Part shown: piece by piece, positions 26,722 through 35,571 of the stretch
How the letters are laid out: every line of letters starts with the position of its first letter
Numbering within the stretch: position 1 is the stretch's first letter
Source: Rhodobacter sp.
GTDB taxonomy: Bacteria; Pseudomonadota; Alphaproteobacteria; Rhodobacterales; Rhodobacteraceae
NCBI GenBank assembly: GCA_013821825.1
Contig: PNJK01000006.1
Location: 34,747 to 98,746 of the forward strand
DNA length: 64,000 nucleotides
Reading direction: 5' to 3'
Notes under the pieces: generated by a model
The model's input: the letters and a program-made list of their open reading frames with translations, nothing else
Database searches by the model: none
Told to the model about the DNA's origin: nothing
Translations under genes and position numbers: made by a program

Positions 26722-27384
26722 CTAAGCCACGGCCACCGCGACAGCGCCAAAGTGCAGCCCGGCGGCAACCGCCACGAAAGAATGCCAGATCGCGTTCTGG
26801 AACTGCAAGGCATGCCAGACATGGAACCCCACACCCGCGATATAGGTCAGCCCGCCTGCGGCCAGCAACCACAGTGACTCCTCCGGCAAGGCAGCCGAGA
26901 CCGGGCCAATGGCGATCACACCGATCCAGCCCAGCAGGATGTAAGCCATGATCGACAGACGGTCATAGCGCCCCGGCAAGACCACCTTGACGATGATCCC
27001 AATCGCGGCCCCGGTCCAGACGACAAGGCCCAGTGCCCAGGCCCAGGCCGGGTTTTCCAGATGCGGGATCAGCGCGGTATAGGTTCCGGCGATCATCACG
27101 TAGATCATCGAATGGTCGAACCGGCGCAGCAACCACTTCAGCGCGCTTGGCGGCGTCATGTTGTGGGCCAGCGAAAAGCCCCACAGCAGGAAGAACCCGG
27201 CCGCATAGACCGCAAGTGCCACGAAAGTCCCGGCGTTCGCGGTCTGCAAGGCGTGAAACAGCAGCAATGGAAACGCGATTACCCCGGCAAGCAAGGCCAG
27301 CGCATGCACGATCCCGTCGGCAAGAAGCTCGTGCAGCGACAGCTCGCGCCTGGTCAATTTGTAATGATCGGTGGGCAGGGTCAT
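26722..27384 (-). CDS. Hemolysin III / PAQR family membrane protein
   Basis: A 220-residue inner-membrane protein with seven hydrophobic helices. The family marks are the N-terminal E-LADGIVHALA (first conserved histidine), the central FDHSMIYVMIAGTYTAL, and the C-terminal GVGFHVWHALQFQNAIWHSFV, which together give the Ser/Asp/His metal site of the HlyIII-AdipoR superfamily. Despite the name, bacterial members are linked to membrane fluidity and lipid homeostasis (TrhA) rather than haemolysis. It is convergent with the oxidoreductase gene. Confidence 0.9.
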   Translation of the reverse strand: MTLPTDHYKLTRRELSLHELLADGIVHALALLAGVIAFPLLLFHALQTANAGTFVALAVYAAGFFLLWGFSLAHNMTPPSALKWLLRRFDHSMIYVMIAGTYTALIPHLENPAWAWALGLVVWTGAAIGIIVKVVLPGRYDRLSIMAYILLGWIGVIAIGPVSAALPEESLWLLAAGGLTYIAGVGFHVWHALQFQNAIWHSFVAVAAGLHFGAVAVAVA

Positions 27385-27498
27385 GGGCTCAGTCTGTCAG
27401 GAGCATCTTGGGAAAAGATGATCGCACGACCCGGGAGATCAGGCCATGCGCCACCAGCCCGACCCCACGTCAGGGGCAGATCCCCTGCCGTCGCCGCT

Positions 27499-28488
27499 TC
27501 AGAAACGCTGCGGCGGTTCGGGGCGGTTCTGCACCACGCCTTCGATAGCGGTCATCAGGTCTGGCGTCATCGCCGCCTTCCGGCCCAGCGCGGCCAGGTT
27601 GTCGGTCAGCTGCGACAATTGCGAGGCACCAAGGATCACGGTCGACACATGCGGGTTCTGCAGGCACCACAAAAGCGCCAGGTGGTGGATCGGCATCCCC
27701 GCCTGATCTGCAAGATTGGCCAGTTCCTTCACCTGCTTGACCCGACGGCGGCCCTTCGGCCCTTCGATGATGTCGCGCAGCCACTCATAGCCCGGCAGGG
27801 CCGCCCGGCTGTCCTGGGGGACGCCGTCATTGTATTTCCCTGTCAGAAGCCCCGACGCCAGCGGCGACCAGATCGTAGTTCCAAGGCCGAAGGTGTCATA
27901 GATCGGCAGATAGTCCCGCTCGACCTTGTCACGCTCGAAGAGGTTGTATTGCGGCTGCTCCATCACCGGAGGGGTCAACCCGTCGCGCCGCGCCACCAGA
28001 TGCGCCTCGGTGATCTGCTGGCCCGACCATTCAGAGGTTCCCCAGTAGAGGACCTTGCCCTGCACGACCAGATTGTGCATCGCCCGAACGGTTTCCTCGA
28101 TCGGGGTGTCGATGTCGGGCCGGTGGCAGAAGTAAAGGTCAAGGTGATCGACGCGCAGCCGTTTCAGCGCGGCGTGGCAGGCCTCGGTCACATGCTTGGC
28201 CGACAGGCCCCGCTGCGTCGGCTTTTCCCCGCCCCAGAACACTTTGGACGAGACGACATAGCTGTCCCGGCTCCAGCCCAATTCCTGGATCGCCTGACCC
28301 ATTACCAGCTCGGATTTCCCAGCCTCATAGCCTTCGGCGTTATCAAAGAAGTTGATGCCCGCGTCATAGGCGGCCGTCAGCAAGGCCTTGGCCGGGGACA
28401 GGTCCACCTGCTTGGCGAAGGTGACCCAGGAGCCGAAGGAAAACTCGCTGACCTTCAGACCCGATTTTCCAAGGCGGCGATAGTCCAT
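27499..28488 (-). CDS. Aldo/keto reductase, Kv-beta (AKR6)-like
   Basis: A 329-residue NADPH-dependent oxidoreductase with a TIM-barrel fold. The catalytic tetrad is visible as D49 and Y54 (FFDNAEGYEAG), K82 (SSKVFWG) and H122 (LYFCHRPD). The N-terminus MDYRRLGKSGLKVSEFSFGSW and the C-terminal NPHVSTVILGASQLSQL match the group related to potassium-channel beta subunits and E. coli YghZ. The physiological carbonyl substrate is unknown. It lies 89 nt downstream of proS on the same strand. Confidence 0.92.
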   Translation of the reverse strand: MDYRRLGKSGLKVSEFSFGSWVTFAKQVDLSPAKALLTAAYDAGINFFDNAEGYEAGKSELVMGQAIQELGWSRDSYVVSSKVFWGGEKPTQRGLSAKHVTEACHAALKRLRVDHLDLYFCHRPDIDTPIEETVRAMHNLVVQGKVLYWGTSEWSGQQITEAHLVARRDGLTPPVMEQPQYNLFERDKVERDYLPIYDTFGLGTTIWSPLASGLLTGKYNDGVPQDSRAALPGYEWLRDIIEGPKGRRRVKQVKELANLADQAGMPIHHLALLWCLQNPHVSTVILGASQLSQLTDNLAALGRKAAMTPDLMTAIEGVVQNRPEPPQRF

Positions 28489-28577
28489 GATGTTTCCAAT
28501 CTATTGGTTCGGGACGTAAGGTGGTCAGCAGAACGCAAAGGTCAAGGCAACCGGCGGCAATCCGCCGGCTCCGGGGA

Positions 28578-29915
28578 TCAGACCCCCGCGTAGATCTGCG
28601 CCACGCGGTCGACGGCGGCTTCGGGGGTCATTTCCTCACTGACGCCGGTCCGGCGGCTGGTCAGTTCAACCACCCCATTCGCAAGGCCGCGTGGCCCGAC
28701 AGTGATCCGCCAGGGCAGGCCGATCAGGTCCATCGTCGCGAACTTTGCCCCGGCCCGTTCGTCGCGGTCGTCGTACAACGCTTCCAGCCCCTTGGCCTTC
28801 AACGCCTTGTAAAGCCCCTCGCAGGCCGCATCCGCGGCAGTATCGCCCTGCTTCAGGTTCACGATGCCGACCGGGAACGGCGTGACGCCTTCCGGCCAGA
28901 TGATCCCCTTGTCGTCGTGGCTGGCCTCGATGATCGCGCCCAGAAGGCGGGATACTCCGATCCCGTGCGACCCCATCTCGACCGGCACGCGGCCGCCCTC
29001 GGCGGTGGTCACCTCAGCGCCCATCGCTTCGGAGTACTTGGTGCCGAAATAGAATATCTGCCCGACCTCGATGCCCCGGCCAACCTTGCGGTGCGCCTCC
29101 GGGACCTGATCGAACACCGCCTGATCGTGCGTCTCGTCGGTGCGGGCGTAAAGGGTGGTGAACTCCTCGCAGACCTTGGCGACCTGGGCGCGGTCGTCAT
29201 AGTCGATGTCGCGCTGGCCAAGCTTCAGGCCGGTCACCCGGTCGTCGTAGAAGACCTCGGACTCGCCCGTCTGGGCCAGCACGAGGAACTCATGCGTGTT
29301 GTCCCCGCCGATGGGCCCAGAGGCCGCCCGCATCGGGATCGCCGTCAGGCCCATGCGTTCGTAGGTCCGCAGATAGCTGACCATGTGCCGGTTATAGGCG
29401 TGGAGTGCTGCATCGCGGTCCACGTCGAAGTTGTAGCCGTCCTTCATCAGGAACTCGCGCCCCCGCATGATGCCGAAGCGGGGCCGCATCTCGTCACGGA
29501 ACTTCCACTGGATGTGGTAGAGGGTCAGCGGCAGGTCTTTGTAGCTGTTGACGTGGGCGCGGAAGATGTCGGTGATCATCTCCTCGTTGGTCGGGCCGTA
29601 CAGCATCTCGCGGTCCTGCCGGTCCTTGATCCGCAGCATCTCCTGCCCGTAGTCGTCATACCGCCCGCTTTCGCGCCAGAGGTCGGCGGGCTGGAGGGTC
29701 GGCATCAGCAGGGGGATGTGGCCCGCGCGTTCCTGTTCCTCGTTCACGATGGCCTCGATCCGGCGCAGGACCCGCAGGCCCAGCGGCAGCCAGGAGTAGA
29801 TCCCCGCCGCCTGCTGCTTGATCATGCCCGCCCGCAGCATGTAGCGGTGCGAGACGATCTGCGCCTCGGCGGGGTTTTCCTTGAGGACGGGAAGGAAGTA
29901 GCGGGTCAGACGCAT
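28578..29915 (-). CDS. proS: Prolyl-tRNA synthetase (short alphaproteobacterial form)
   Basis: Charges tRNA-Pro. The 445-residue class II synthetase has motif 1 around [17 protein letters not shown], motif 2 [21 protein letters not shown], and motif 3 [16 protein letters not shown], then an anticodon-binding domain (about 345-440). At this length it lacks the editing insertion of the 570-residue E. coli type, which is normal for alphaproteobacteria, so correction of Ala-tRNA-Pro must come from a separate protein. The start at 29915 ([15 protein letters not shown]) matches the family. Confidence 0.95.
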   Translation of the reverse strand: MRLTRYFLPVLKENPAEAQIVSHRYMLRAGMIKQQAAGIYSWLPLGLRVLRRIEAIVNEEQERAGHIPLLMPTLQPADLWRESGRYDDYGQEMLRIKDRQDREMLYGPTNEEMITDIFRAHVNSYKDLPLTLYHIQWKFRDEMRPRFGIMRGREFLMKDGYNFDVDRDAALHAYNRHMVSYLRTYERMGLTAIPMRAASGPIGGDNTHEFLVLAQTGESEVFYDDRVTGLKLGQRDIDYDDRAQVAKVCEEFTTLYARTDETHDQAVFDQVPEAHRKVGRGIEVGQIFYFGTKYSEAMGAEVTTAEGGRVPVEMGSHGIGVSRLLGAIIEASHDDKGIIWPEGVTPFPVGIVNLKQGDTAADAACEGLYKALKAKGLEALYDDRDERAGAKFATMDLIGLPWRITVGPRGLANGVVELTSRRTGVSEEMTPEAAVDRVAQIYAGV

Positions 29916-30457
29916 GGGAAGGCCTTTGGCGATGGGGTCCCGGGTTTCCTAGCGGCTTCGGTGAGGGCAGGCAAGGCAGCGAGGGGGGGGAGACCCTTTC
30001 GGGCGTTGCGGGGCATGGGGGAAGGCTGGCACGGGCGGTGGCGGGCCGCAAGGGACCTCCGCTTCTGTCCACGGTGGGCAGCGGGGCTGGGGTGAGGGAT
30101 TTCAAGGGGTTGCGTGTGGGTGTTAGGGGGGCGTTAAGGGTAGGAGAGCACAACAATAGGATACCTTATGACTTGCTCCCCCGATCGATTGATCGCCTCT
30201 GTACTCCAAGAATAGCTGGCGCATCGGCTCGGGCCATCCCAAAAAAGCGCGTCTGGGTCTATTCCAGTAGAACAGACCGAGTGACCGGCCTGATCATTAC
30301 CCATGACCTCATATACGCCCACTGACACCTCAAGGACTGGAAATTCTCAGCCCGGTAACTCCGGATACCTTTTGCCCATGGAAGTGACCCCACCTGATAA
30401 CCACCCTCAACCAGCGCGTCAGGTGATGCGTGAGCTCTGCACTGGGTTCCCGGGCCT
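29916..30457. other. Long intergenic region with an AT-richer middle segment
   Basis: About 540 bp between proS and the MAPEG gene with no gene I can defend. Short open frames exist on both strands (for example 30038-30325 plus and 30134-30328 minus) but have no ribosome-binding site, family match or normal codon use. The middle (about 30140-30400) is clearly less GC-rich than the rest. It holds a hairpin, GGTCTaTTC-cagta-GAAcAGACC, at 30256-30278. It could be a non-coding RNA, a leader or a remnant of acquired DNA. Confidence 0.45.
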
Positions 30458-30850
30458 TCAGGTCACCACCTGCCAGAACAAGCCGACGACGCAGAGAAAG
30501 CCCAGAGTGAAGACAATGGTGCGCACGTAAGGCACTGCAAACCAGTAAACCACTGCGTGGATAAGGCGCAGCCAGAAAAAGGCCATGGTCAGGAATGCAG
30601 TTGTGCCATTGGACTGGCTGGTGACGTGGATGATCAAGACCAAAGCAGCAAACGGCGCAAAAGTCTCCACAGCATTGAGATAGGCGCGGTGGGCGCGCTT
30701 GCCCCAGAGGGGAACCGGGCGCGGCTCCGGATCGACGTAGTCTTGCGGGCTGAGGAAGCCGTTGGTTTGGACCTGGCAGGCAATATAGACAATCCACAAG
30801 GCCGCAGTCAGCATCGCCGTCAAGGCAAGATAGGTGAGTTCAGTCGTCAT
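30458..30850 (-). CDS. MAPEG family membrane protein
   Basis: A 130-residue protein with four predicted membrane helices. PRPVPLWGKRAHRAYLNAVETFAPFAAL contains the MAPEG signature (R-A-x-N-x-x-E near the second helix), and later helices contain RLIHAVVYW. MAPEG proteins include glutathione transferase-like and eicosanoid enzymes; the bacterial ones are mostly uncharacterised. ATG 30850 follows GGAGGGAA. It stands alone between two long non-coding stretches. Confidence 0.87.
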   Translation of the reverse strand: MTTELTYLALTAMLTAALWIVYIACQVQTNGFLSPQDYVDPEPRPVPLWGKRAHRAYLNAVETFAPFAALVLIIHVTSQSNGTTAFLTMAFFWLRLIHAVVYWFAVPYVRTIVFTLGFLCVVGLFWQVVT

Positions 30851-31222
30851 CGCAGTTTCCCTCCCAAGTGCTGCCCAGGGAATGCTCATAGCACAGTTTG
30901 GATGCCGCGCGGCACTGGTTTTCCACCTCTGTAGCAAGAAAAGCCGGAGCAGTTGCCTGGCCCGGCATTAGCGCAACGCGCCATCATGCTAACCGAAATC
31001 AGCCTCCGGAAAGCCCGGCGCGGTTCAGCAAGGGTCACTCGTTGAAGGCTTCCACCGACGGACAGGGGTAGGTCAGGACCTGCCCGGCGGTGGGTAGCAA
31101 GTTCCAGACCTTGTCCGCGCCGAGTGCAGGCGCGGTGCTTGCAAAAGGGCAGGCGCAGCCCGCTCCCCTTGCGCCGGGGCGCGGCAGCGGCGATATGTGT
31201 GGCGAACGTCAAGGAACCCGCC
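30851..31222. other. Intergenic region between divergent MAPEG and AI-2E-family genes
   Basis: About 370 bp with no gene seen. It must hold the divergent promoters of both genes. No clear dyad, terminator or known operator was recognised. Confidence 0.45.
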
Positions 31223-32404
31223 ATGGCCCTGCCGAACCGTGACCAGATCCGCTATTGGGGCATCGCTGCCGCAGTCTTCATGCTGCTTCTCTGGTTCCTT
31301 GGCGATGTGCTCTTGCCGTTCCTTGTCGGCGGGGCGATCGCCTATTTCCTTGATCCCGTGGCCGACCGGCTGGGGCGCGCCGGGATGAGCCGGGTGGCGG
31401 CCACGACGCTGATTTCGCTTGTGGCGCTGATGCTAGCGATCCTTTTGGTTCTTGCGGTGATCCCGACGCTGGTCAACCAGCTGACGGCGCTGGTCAATGC
31501 GGCACCCGACATCGCAAAGCGTCTGCAGGGTTTCCTGCTCGAGCGGTTTCCGGAACTGGCCGACAGCACCTCGACCATCCGCCAGACCCTGGCCGAGATC
31601 GGGGCCACCATTCAGTCACGCGGGGCCGAACTGGCCAATGGGCTGCTTTCTTCCGCCCTTGGGGTAATCTCGGCCATCGTCTTCATCGTGGTGGTGCCGG
31701 TGGTGGCGTTCTATCTGCTGCTGGACTGGGACGAGATGGTAGCGCGGATCGACGCGATGCTGCCATTGGACCATGCGCCGACCATTCGCCGCCTTGCGCG
31801 CGAGATTGACGTGGTGCTGGCTGGGTTCGTGCGCGGACAGGTGTCGGTCTGCATCATGCTGGGGACGTTCTATGCCGTTGCGCTGATGGCGGCGGGCTTG
31901 CAGTTCGGGCTGGTCGTGGGGGCGATTGCCGGGGCGATCACCTTCATTCCTTATGTCGGATCGATCATCGGCGGCACGCTGGCGGTGGCGCTGGCGCTGT
32001 TCCAGTTCTGGGGCGACTGGGTGCAGATCGGCATCATCGCGGGGATCTTCGCGCTTGGCCAGTTTATCGAGGGCAACGTCTTGACGCCGAAACTGGTCGG
32101 CAAGTCGGTGGGGCTGCATCCGGTCTGGCTGCTCTTCGCGCTGTCGGCCTTCGGGTCGGTGTTCGGCTTTGTCGGCATGCTGATCGCTGTGCCGGTCGCG
32201 GCGGCCATCGGGGTGCTGACGCGCTTCGGGGTCGAACAGTATCAGGCGAGCCTGCTGTTTCGCGGCGCCGTCGCGCGGGGCGAAGTCGCCCCGGCGCCCG
32301 AGCCCTCCCCCCGGCCAAGGCGCAGCCGGAAGGCGGCAGGCGGTGACGGGGCAAAGGATGGGGCGAAGGATGGGGCCAGTGATGGGGGTGGGGCGTCGAC
32401 GTGA
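31223..32404 (+). CDS. AI-2E family permease (PerM-like membrane protein)
   Basis: A 393-residue inner-membrane protein with the eight-helix layout of the AI-2 exporter (TqsA/PerM/YhhT) family. The conserved region GAIAGAITFIPYVGSIIGG (about residues 235-253) and the ending GKSVGLHPVWLLFALSAFGSVFGFVG are clear markers. The transported compound is unknown for most members; some act as sodium/proton antiporters. The C-terminal tail is an unusual low-complexity run (residues 350-393) with repeated GAKD units. ATG 31223 follows AAGGAA. Its stop overlaps the GTG start of hda. Confidence 0.87.
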   Translation: MALPNRDQIRYWGIAAAVFMLLLWFLGDVLLPFLVGGAIAYFLDPVADRLGRAGMSRVAATTLISLVALMLAILLVLAVIPTLVNQLTALVNAAPDIAKRLQGFLLERFPELADSTSTIRQTLAEIGATIQSRGAELANGLLSSALGVISAIVFIVVVPVVAFYLLLDWDEMVARIDAMLPLDHAPTIRRLAREIDVVLAGFVRGQVSVCIMLGTFYAVALMAAGLQFGLVVGAIAGAITFIPYVGSIIGGTLAVALALFQFWGDWVQIGIIAGIFALGQFIEGNVLTPKLVGKSVGLHPVWLLFALSAFGSVFGFVGMLIAVPVAAAIGVLTRFGVEQYQASLLFRGAVARGEVAPAPEPSPRPRRSRKAAGGDGAKDGAKDGASDGGGAST

Positions 32405-33066
32405 CCCGCCAGCTGGCCTTCGATCTGCCCGGGACCGAGGCTTTGACGCGTGCGGATTTCTTCGTTGCCCCGTCGAATGCGCTTGCGCTGCAGGCGGTCG
32501 AGGGGTGGCGTGACTGGCCCGGCCACAAGCTGCTGCTGATCGGGCCGGAGGGGTCGGGCAAGACTCATCTGGCGCATGTCTGGGCCGAAGCCACGGGCGC
32601 GGTGATCCTGCAGGCAAGCGCGCTGGCCGGGGTCGACATCGCAGCACTGGCCGGAAGATCCGTCGCGGTCGAGGATGCGCAAGAGATTGGCGCGGCAGAG
32701 GCGGCGCTGTTCCACCTGCACAATGTGGTCACGGCCGGAGGCGCGCTTTTGCTGACCGCCCCTGCCCCGCCGCGCGACTGGGGCTTGCAGCTGCCGGATC
32801 TGCTCAGCCGGCTTCAGACCGCACAGGTGGCGCGGCTGGACTCCCCCGACGATGGGCTTCTGTCTGCCGTTCTGATCAAGCTGTTCGCTGACCGTCAGGT
32901 CGCGGTGGCGCCGAACCTGATCCCTTATCTGGTCAGCCGGATGCCCCGGTCAGTCGGGGCTGCGCGGGCACTGGTGGCGGCGCTGGATTCCCATGCGCTG
33001 GCGCTTGGCCGCCCGGTCACGCGGGCGCTGGCGGGAGAGGTTCTGGACAGGGTGGAGAACGGGTGA
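32401..33066 (+). CDS. hdaA: DnaA-homologue Hda (HdaA), regulatory inactivator of DnaA
   Basis: The protein promotes ATP hydrolysis on DnaA bound to the beta clamp, preventing re-initiation of replication. The 221-residue AAA+ domain protein begins MTRQLAFDLPG, where QLAFDLP is the clamp-binding motif. Walker A is GPEGSGKTHL (about residues 49-58). The C-terminal part ends in a helical lid domain. GTG start overlapping the upstream stop by 4 nt. In Rhodobacterales this gene commonly precedes ppk1, as here. Confidence 0.9.
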   Translation: MTRQLAFDLPGTEALTRADFFVAPSNALALQAVEGWRDWPGHKLLLIGPEGSGKTHLAHVWAEATGAVILQASALAGVDIAALAGRSVAVEDAQEIGAAEAALFHLHNVVTAGGALLLTAPAPPRDWGLQLPDLLSRLQTAQVARLDSPDDGLLSAVLIKLFADRQVAVAPNLIPYLVSRMPRSVGAARALVAALDSHALALGRPVTRALAGEVLDRVENG

Positions 33067-33070
33067 AACA

Positions 33071-33088
33071 GTGTCACAATCCTGTCAC
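33071..33088 (+). promoter_or_regulatory. PHO box (PhoB binding site) upstream of ppk1
   Basis: GTGTCAC-AATC-CTGTCAC, two 7-bp direct repeats with a 4-bp gap, exactly the PHO box layout (CTGTCAT-N4-CTGTCAT). It lies in the 45 bp between hdaA and ppk1. A CATAAC hexamer at 33100-33105 is placed as a -10 element. PhoB would therefore activate ppk1 under phosphate limitation. Confidence 0.7.
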
Positions 33089-33111
33089 GAGATGCGCGGC
33101 ATAACCCGGCC

Positions 33112-35316
33112 ATGACCCAAGCTGATTTCCTGAAGTCGCCCTTCCCCGTCCCGGTGGAGCTGCCCTTTGCCGAAACCGCCGGGCCGGCGCGTTTCTTCAA
33201 CCGCGAGCTCAGTTGGCTGGCCTTCAACTGGCGCGTTCTGGAAGAGGCGGCAAACCCGGCGGTTCCGTTGCTGGAGCGGCTGCGCTTTCTTTCGATCTCG
33301 GCGACCAACATCGACGAGTTCTACATGGTCCGCGTGGCGGGCTTGCGCGCACTGGTCCGCACCGGCAACGCCACCTTGTCCGAAGATGGGCGCAGCCCGG
33401 CGGAACAGCTGCAGCTGATCAACGCCGATGCCCGTAGCCTGATGCAGACACAGCAAGCCACGTTCAACCGCCTGCGGCGCGAGATGGAGGCCGAAGGCAT
33501 CAGCATCGTCCCGCGCTCAAAGCTGACGGCGCGTGACCTGAAGCATCTTGAAGCGCATTTCCTGAACAACGTCTTTCCGGTCCTGTCGCCGCTTGCCATC
33601 GACCCGGCCCATCCGTTCCCCTTCATCCCCAACACCGGCTTTTCGCTGGCGCTGGAACTTGAGCGGCGATCGGACCATCGCAGCCTGAAGGCGCTGCTGC
33701 CGATCCCGCAGCAGATTGCCCGCTTCGTGCCCTTGCCCGGCAAGACCGGCGAACTGCGGTTCCTGCCGCTGGAAGAGTTGCTTCTCCTGCATCTGGGAAT
33801 GCTGTTCCCCGGCTATTCCGACAAGGGCCATTGCAGCTTTCGCGTGCTGCGCGACAGCGACCTTGAAGTCGAGGACGAGGCCGAGGATCTGGTCCGCGAG
33901 TTCGAGACCGCGCTGAAGCGTCGCCGCCGGGGCGAGGTCATCCGCCTGAAGATGAGTGCCGGCGCACCGGAATCGCTGCGGGCACTGATCATGGAGGAAC
34001 TTGCCGTCACCGAAGACGAGGTGGTCGAGGTCAAGGGTCTGCTGGGTGTGGCCGACCTGAAGGAATTGATCCTGCCCAGCCGCAAGGACCTGATGTGGCC
34101 GCCCTTTACCCCCCGTGTGCCGGAACGGGTGCAGGATCACGACGACGACCTGTTTGCCGCGATCCGGCAGAAGGATATGCTGCTGCATCACCCTTACGAG
34201 ACTTTCGACATGGTGATCCGCTTTCTGGAGCAGGCGGCGCGCGATCCGAACGTGCTGGCGATCAAGCAGACGCTGTATCGCACCAGTTGGGACAGCCCCG
34301 TCGTTTCGGCGCTGTGCGAGGCGGCGGAGGCCGGAAAGTCGGTAACGGCACTCGTGGAACTGAAGGCCCGTTTCGACGAGGCCGCCAACATCCGCCAGTC
34401 CCGCCGTCTGGAACGGGCCGGGGCGCATGTCGTCTATGGTTTCGTCAACTACAAGACCCATGCCAAGATCAGCACGGTCGTCCGGCGCGAAGGGGACCAT
34501 CTGGTCACCTATACCCATTACGGGACCGGCAACTATCACCCGATCACCGCGCGCATCTATACCGACCTGTCGTTCTTCACCTGCGATGCAGCTTTGGGCC
34601 GTGATGCGACCAAGGTCTTCAACTACCTGTCCGGCTACGTGCAGCCCGAGGGGCTGGAGAACCTTGCCATCAGCCCGATCACCCTCAAGCCCCGGCTTCT
34701 GGAACTGATCGCCGCCGAGGCGGGGAATGCCCGCGCCGGGCGGCCTGCGGAAATCTGGGCGAAAATGAATTCGGTCATCGAGCCCGACGTGATCGACGCG
34801 CTTTATGCGGCGTCGCAGGCCGGGGTGAAGATCAGCCTGGTGATCCGGGGCATCTGCGGCCTGCGCCCCGGCGTGAAGGGGCTAAGCGAGAACATCCGCG
34901 TCAAATCCATCGTCGGGCGGTTTCTGGAGCATTCCCGTATCGTCTGCTTTGGCAACGGCCACTCGCTGCCGGCCAAGAACGCGCGGGTGTTCTTCTCCTC
35001 GGCCGACTGGATGGGGCGGAACCTCACGCGGCGGGTGGAAACCCTGGTCGAGGCGCATAACCCGACCGTGAAAAGCCAGATCCTAAGCCAGATCATGGCC
35101 GCGAACCTGGCGGACGAGGCGCAAAGCTGGGTGCTGGCACCGGATGGAAGCGATCACCGCGATCTGGCGCCGCAGAATGGCAAGCTGTTCAACTGCCACC
35201 AGTTCTTCATGGAAAACCCGTCTCTGTCCGGGCGAGGCACCGCCGGGGCCAAGGACGCGCCGCGCCTTGTGTCGGTGAAGGACGACGACGCCGCAGGTGC
35301 CACCGCCGCACAGTGA
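33112..35316 (+). CDS. ppk1: Polyphosphate kinase 1
   Basis: Makes long-chain polyphosphate from ATP, reversibly. The 734-residue protein has the N-terminal domain ([20 protein letters not shown]), the H domain, and two PLD-like catalytic domains. The autophosphorylated histidine is H450 in NYKTHAK, followed by [15 protein letters not shown]. The C-terminal tail is short and charged. No ribosome-binding site precedes the ATG, and the predicted PHO-box promoter lies so close that the mRNA may be leaderless. ppx follows after about 255 nt. Confidence 0.96.
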   Translation: MTQADFLKSPFPVPVELPFAETAGPARFFNRELSWLAFNWRVLEEAANPAVPLLERLRFLSISATNIDEFYMVRVAGLRALVRTGNATLSEDGRSPAEQLQLINADARSLMQTQQATFNRLRREMEAEGISIVPRSKLTARDLKHLEAHFLNNVFPVLSPLAIDPAHPFPFIPNTGFSLALELERRSDHRSLKALLPIPQQIARFVPLPGKTGELRFLPLEELLLLHLGMLFPGYSDKGHCSFRVLRDSDLEVEDEAEDLVREFETALKRRRRGEVIRLKMSAGAPESLRALIMEELAVTEDEVVEVKGLLGVADLKELILPSRKDLMWPPFTPRVPERVQDHDDDLFAAIRQKDMLLHHPYETFDMVIRFLEQAARDPNVLAIKQTLYRTSWDSPVVSALCEAAEAGKSVTALVELKARFDEAANIRQSRRLERAGAHVVYGFVNYKTHAKISTVVRREGDHLVTYTHYGTGNYHPITARIYTDLSFFTCDAALGRDATKVFNYLSGYVQPEGLENLAISPITLKPRLLELIAAEAGNARAGRPAEIWAKMNSVIEPDVIDALYAASQAGVKISLVIRGICGLRPGVKGLSENIRVKSIVGRFLEHSRIVCFGNGHSLPAKNARVFFSSADWMGRNLTRRVETLVEAHNPTVKSQILSQIMAANLADEAQSWVLAPDGSDHRDLAPQNGKLFNCHQFFMENPSLSGRGTAGAKDAPRLVSVKDDDAAGATAAQ

Positions 35317-35338
35317 TGCCCGGGGTATCCTCCGGGCA
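35317..35338 (+). terminator. Hairpin directly after ppk1 stop
   Basis: TGCCCGG-GGTATCCT-CCGGGCA, a perfect 7-bp stem that starts at the base after the ppk1 stop. No T-run follows, so it is more likely a transcript-stabilising 3' hairpin or a weak terminator. The remaining 230 bp to ppx hold no gene I can support. Confidence 0.4.
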
Positions 35339-35571
35339 ACCTCCCACCGCGCCGTCCGCCGGCAGAGCGTCTTTCTCTGGGCCGGGTAGGCCCAAAATGC
35401 AGCGCTCAGGTCCGGGCTGTCCGTTGCAGACCTTGTCATTCGCGGCGGGAAGAAACTGTTCGCGGTGCCGCTGTTCTCGTGCAGGCACAACGGTTGCAAG
35501 GGACGCGCAGTGTTGACCCGCTGTCCTGTGGGCGGCATGGTGCGGCCTGCGCGTATGAGGGGGATTCTGCC

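Noticed and set aside
30038..30530. Short open frames of 64 to 95 codons between proS and the MAPEG gene
   Set aside because: No ribosome-binding sites, no family resemblance, and codon use unlike the neighbouring genes.
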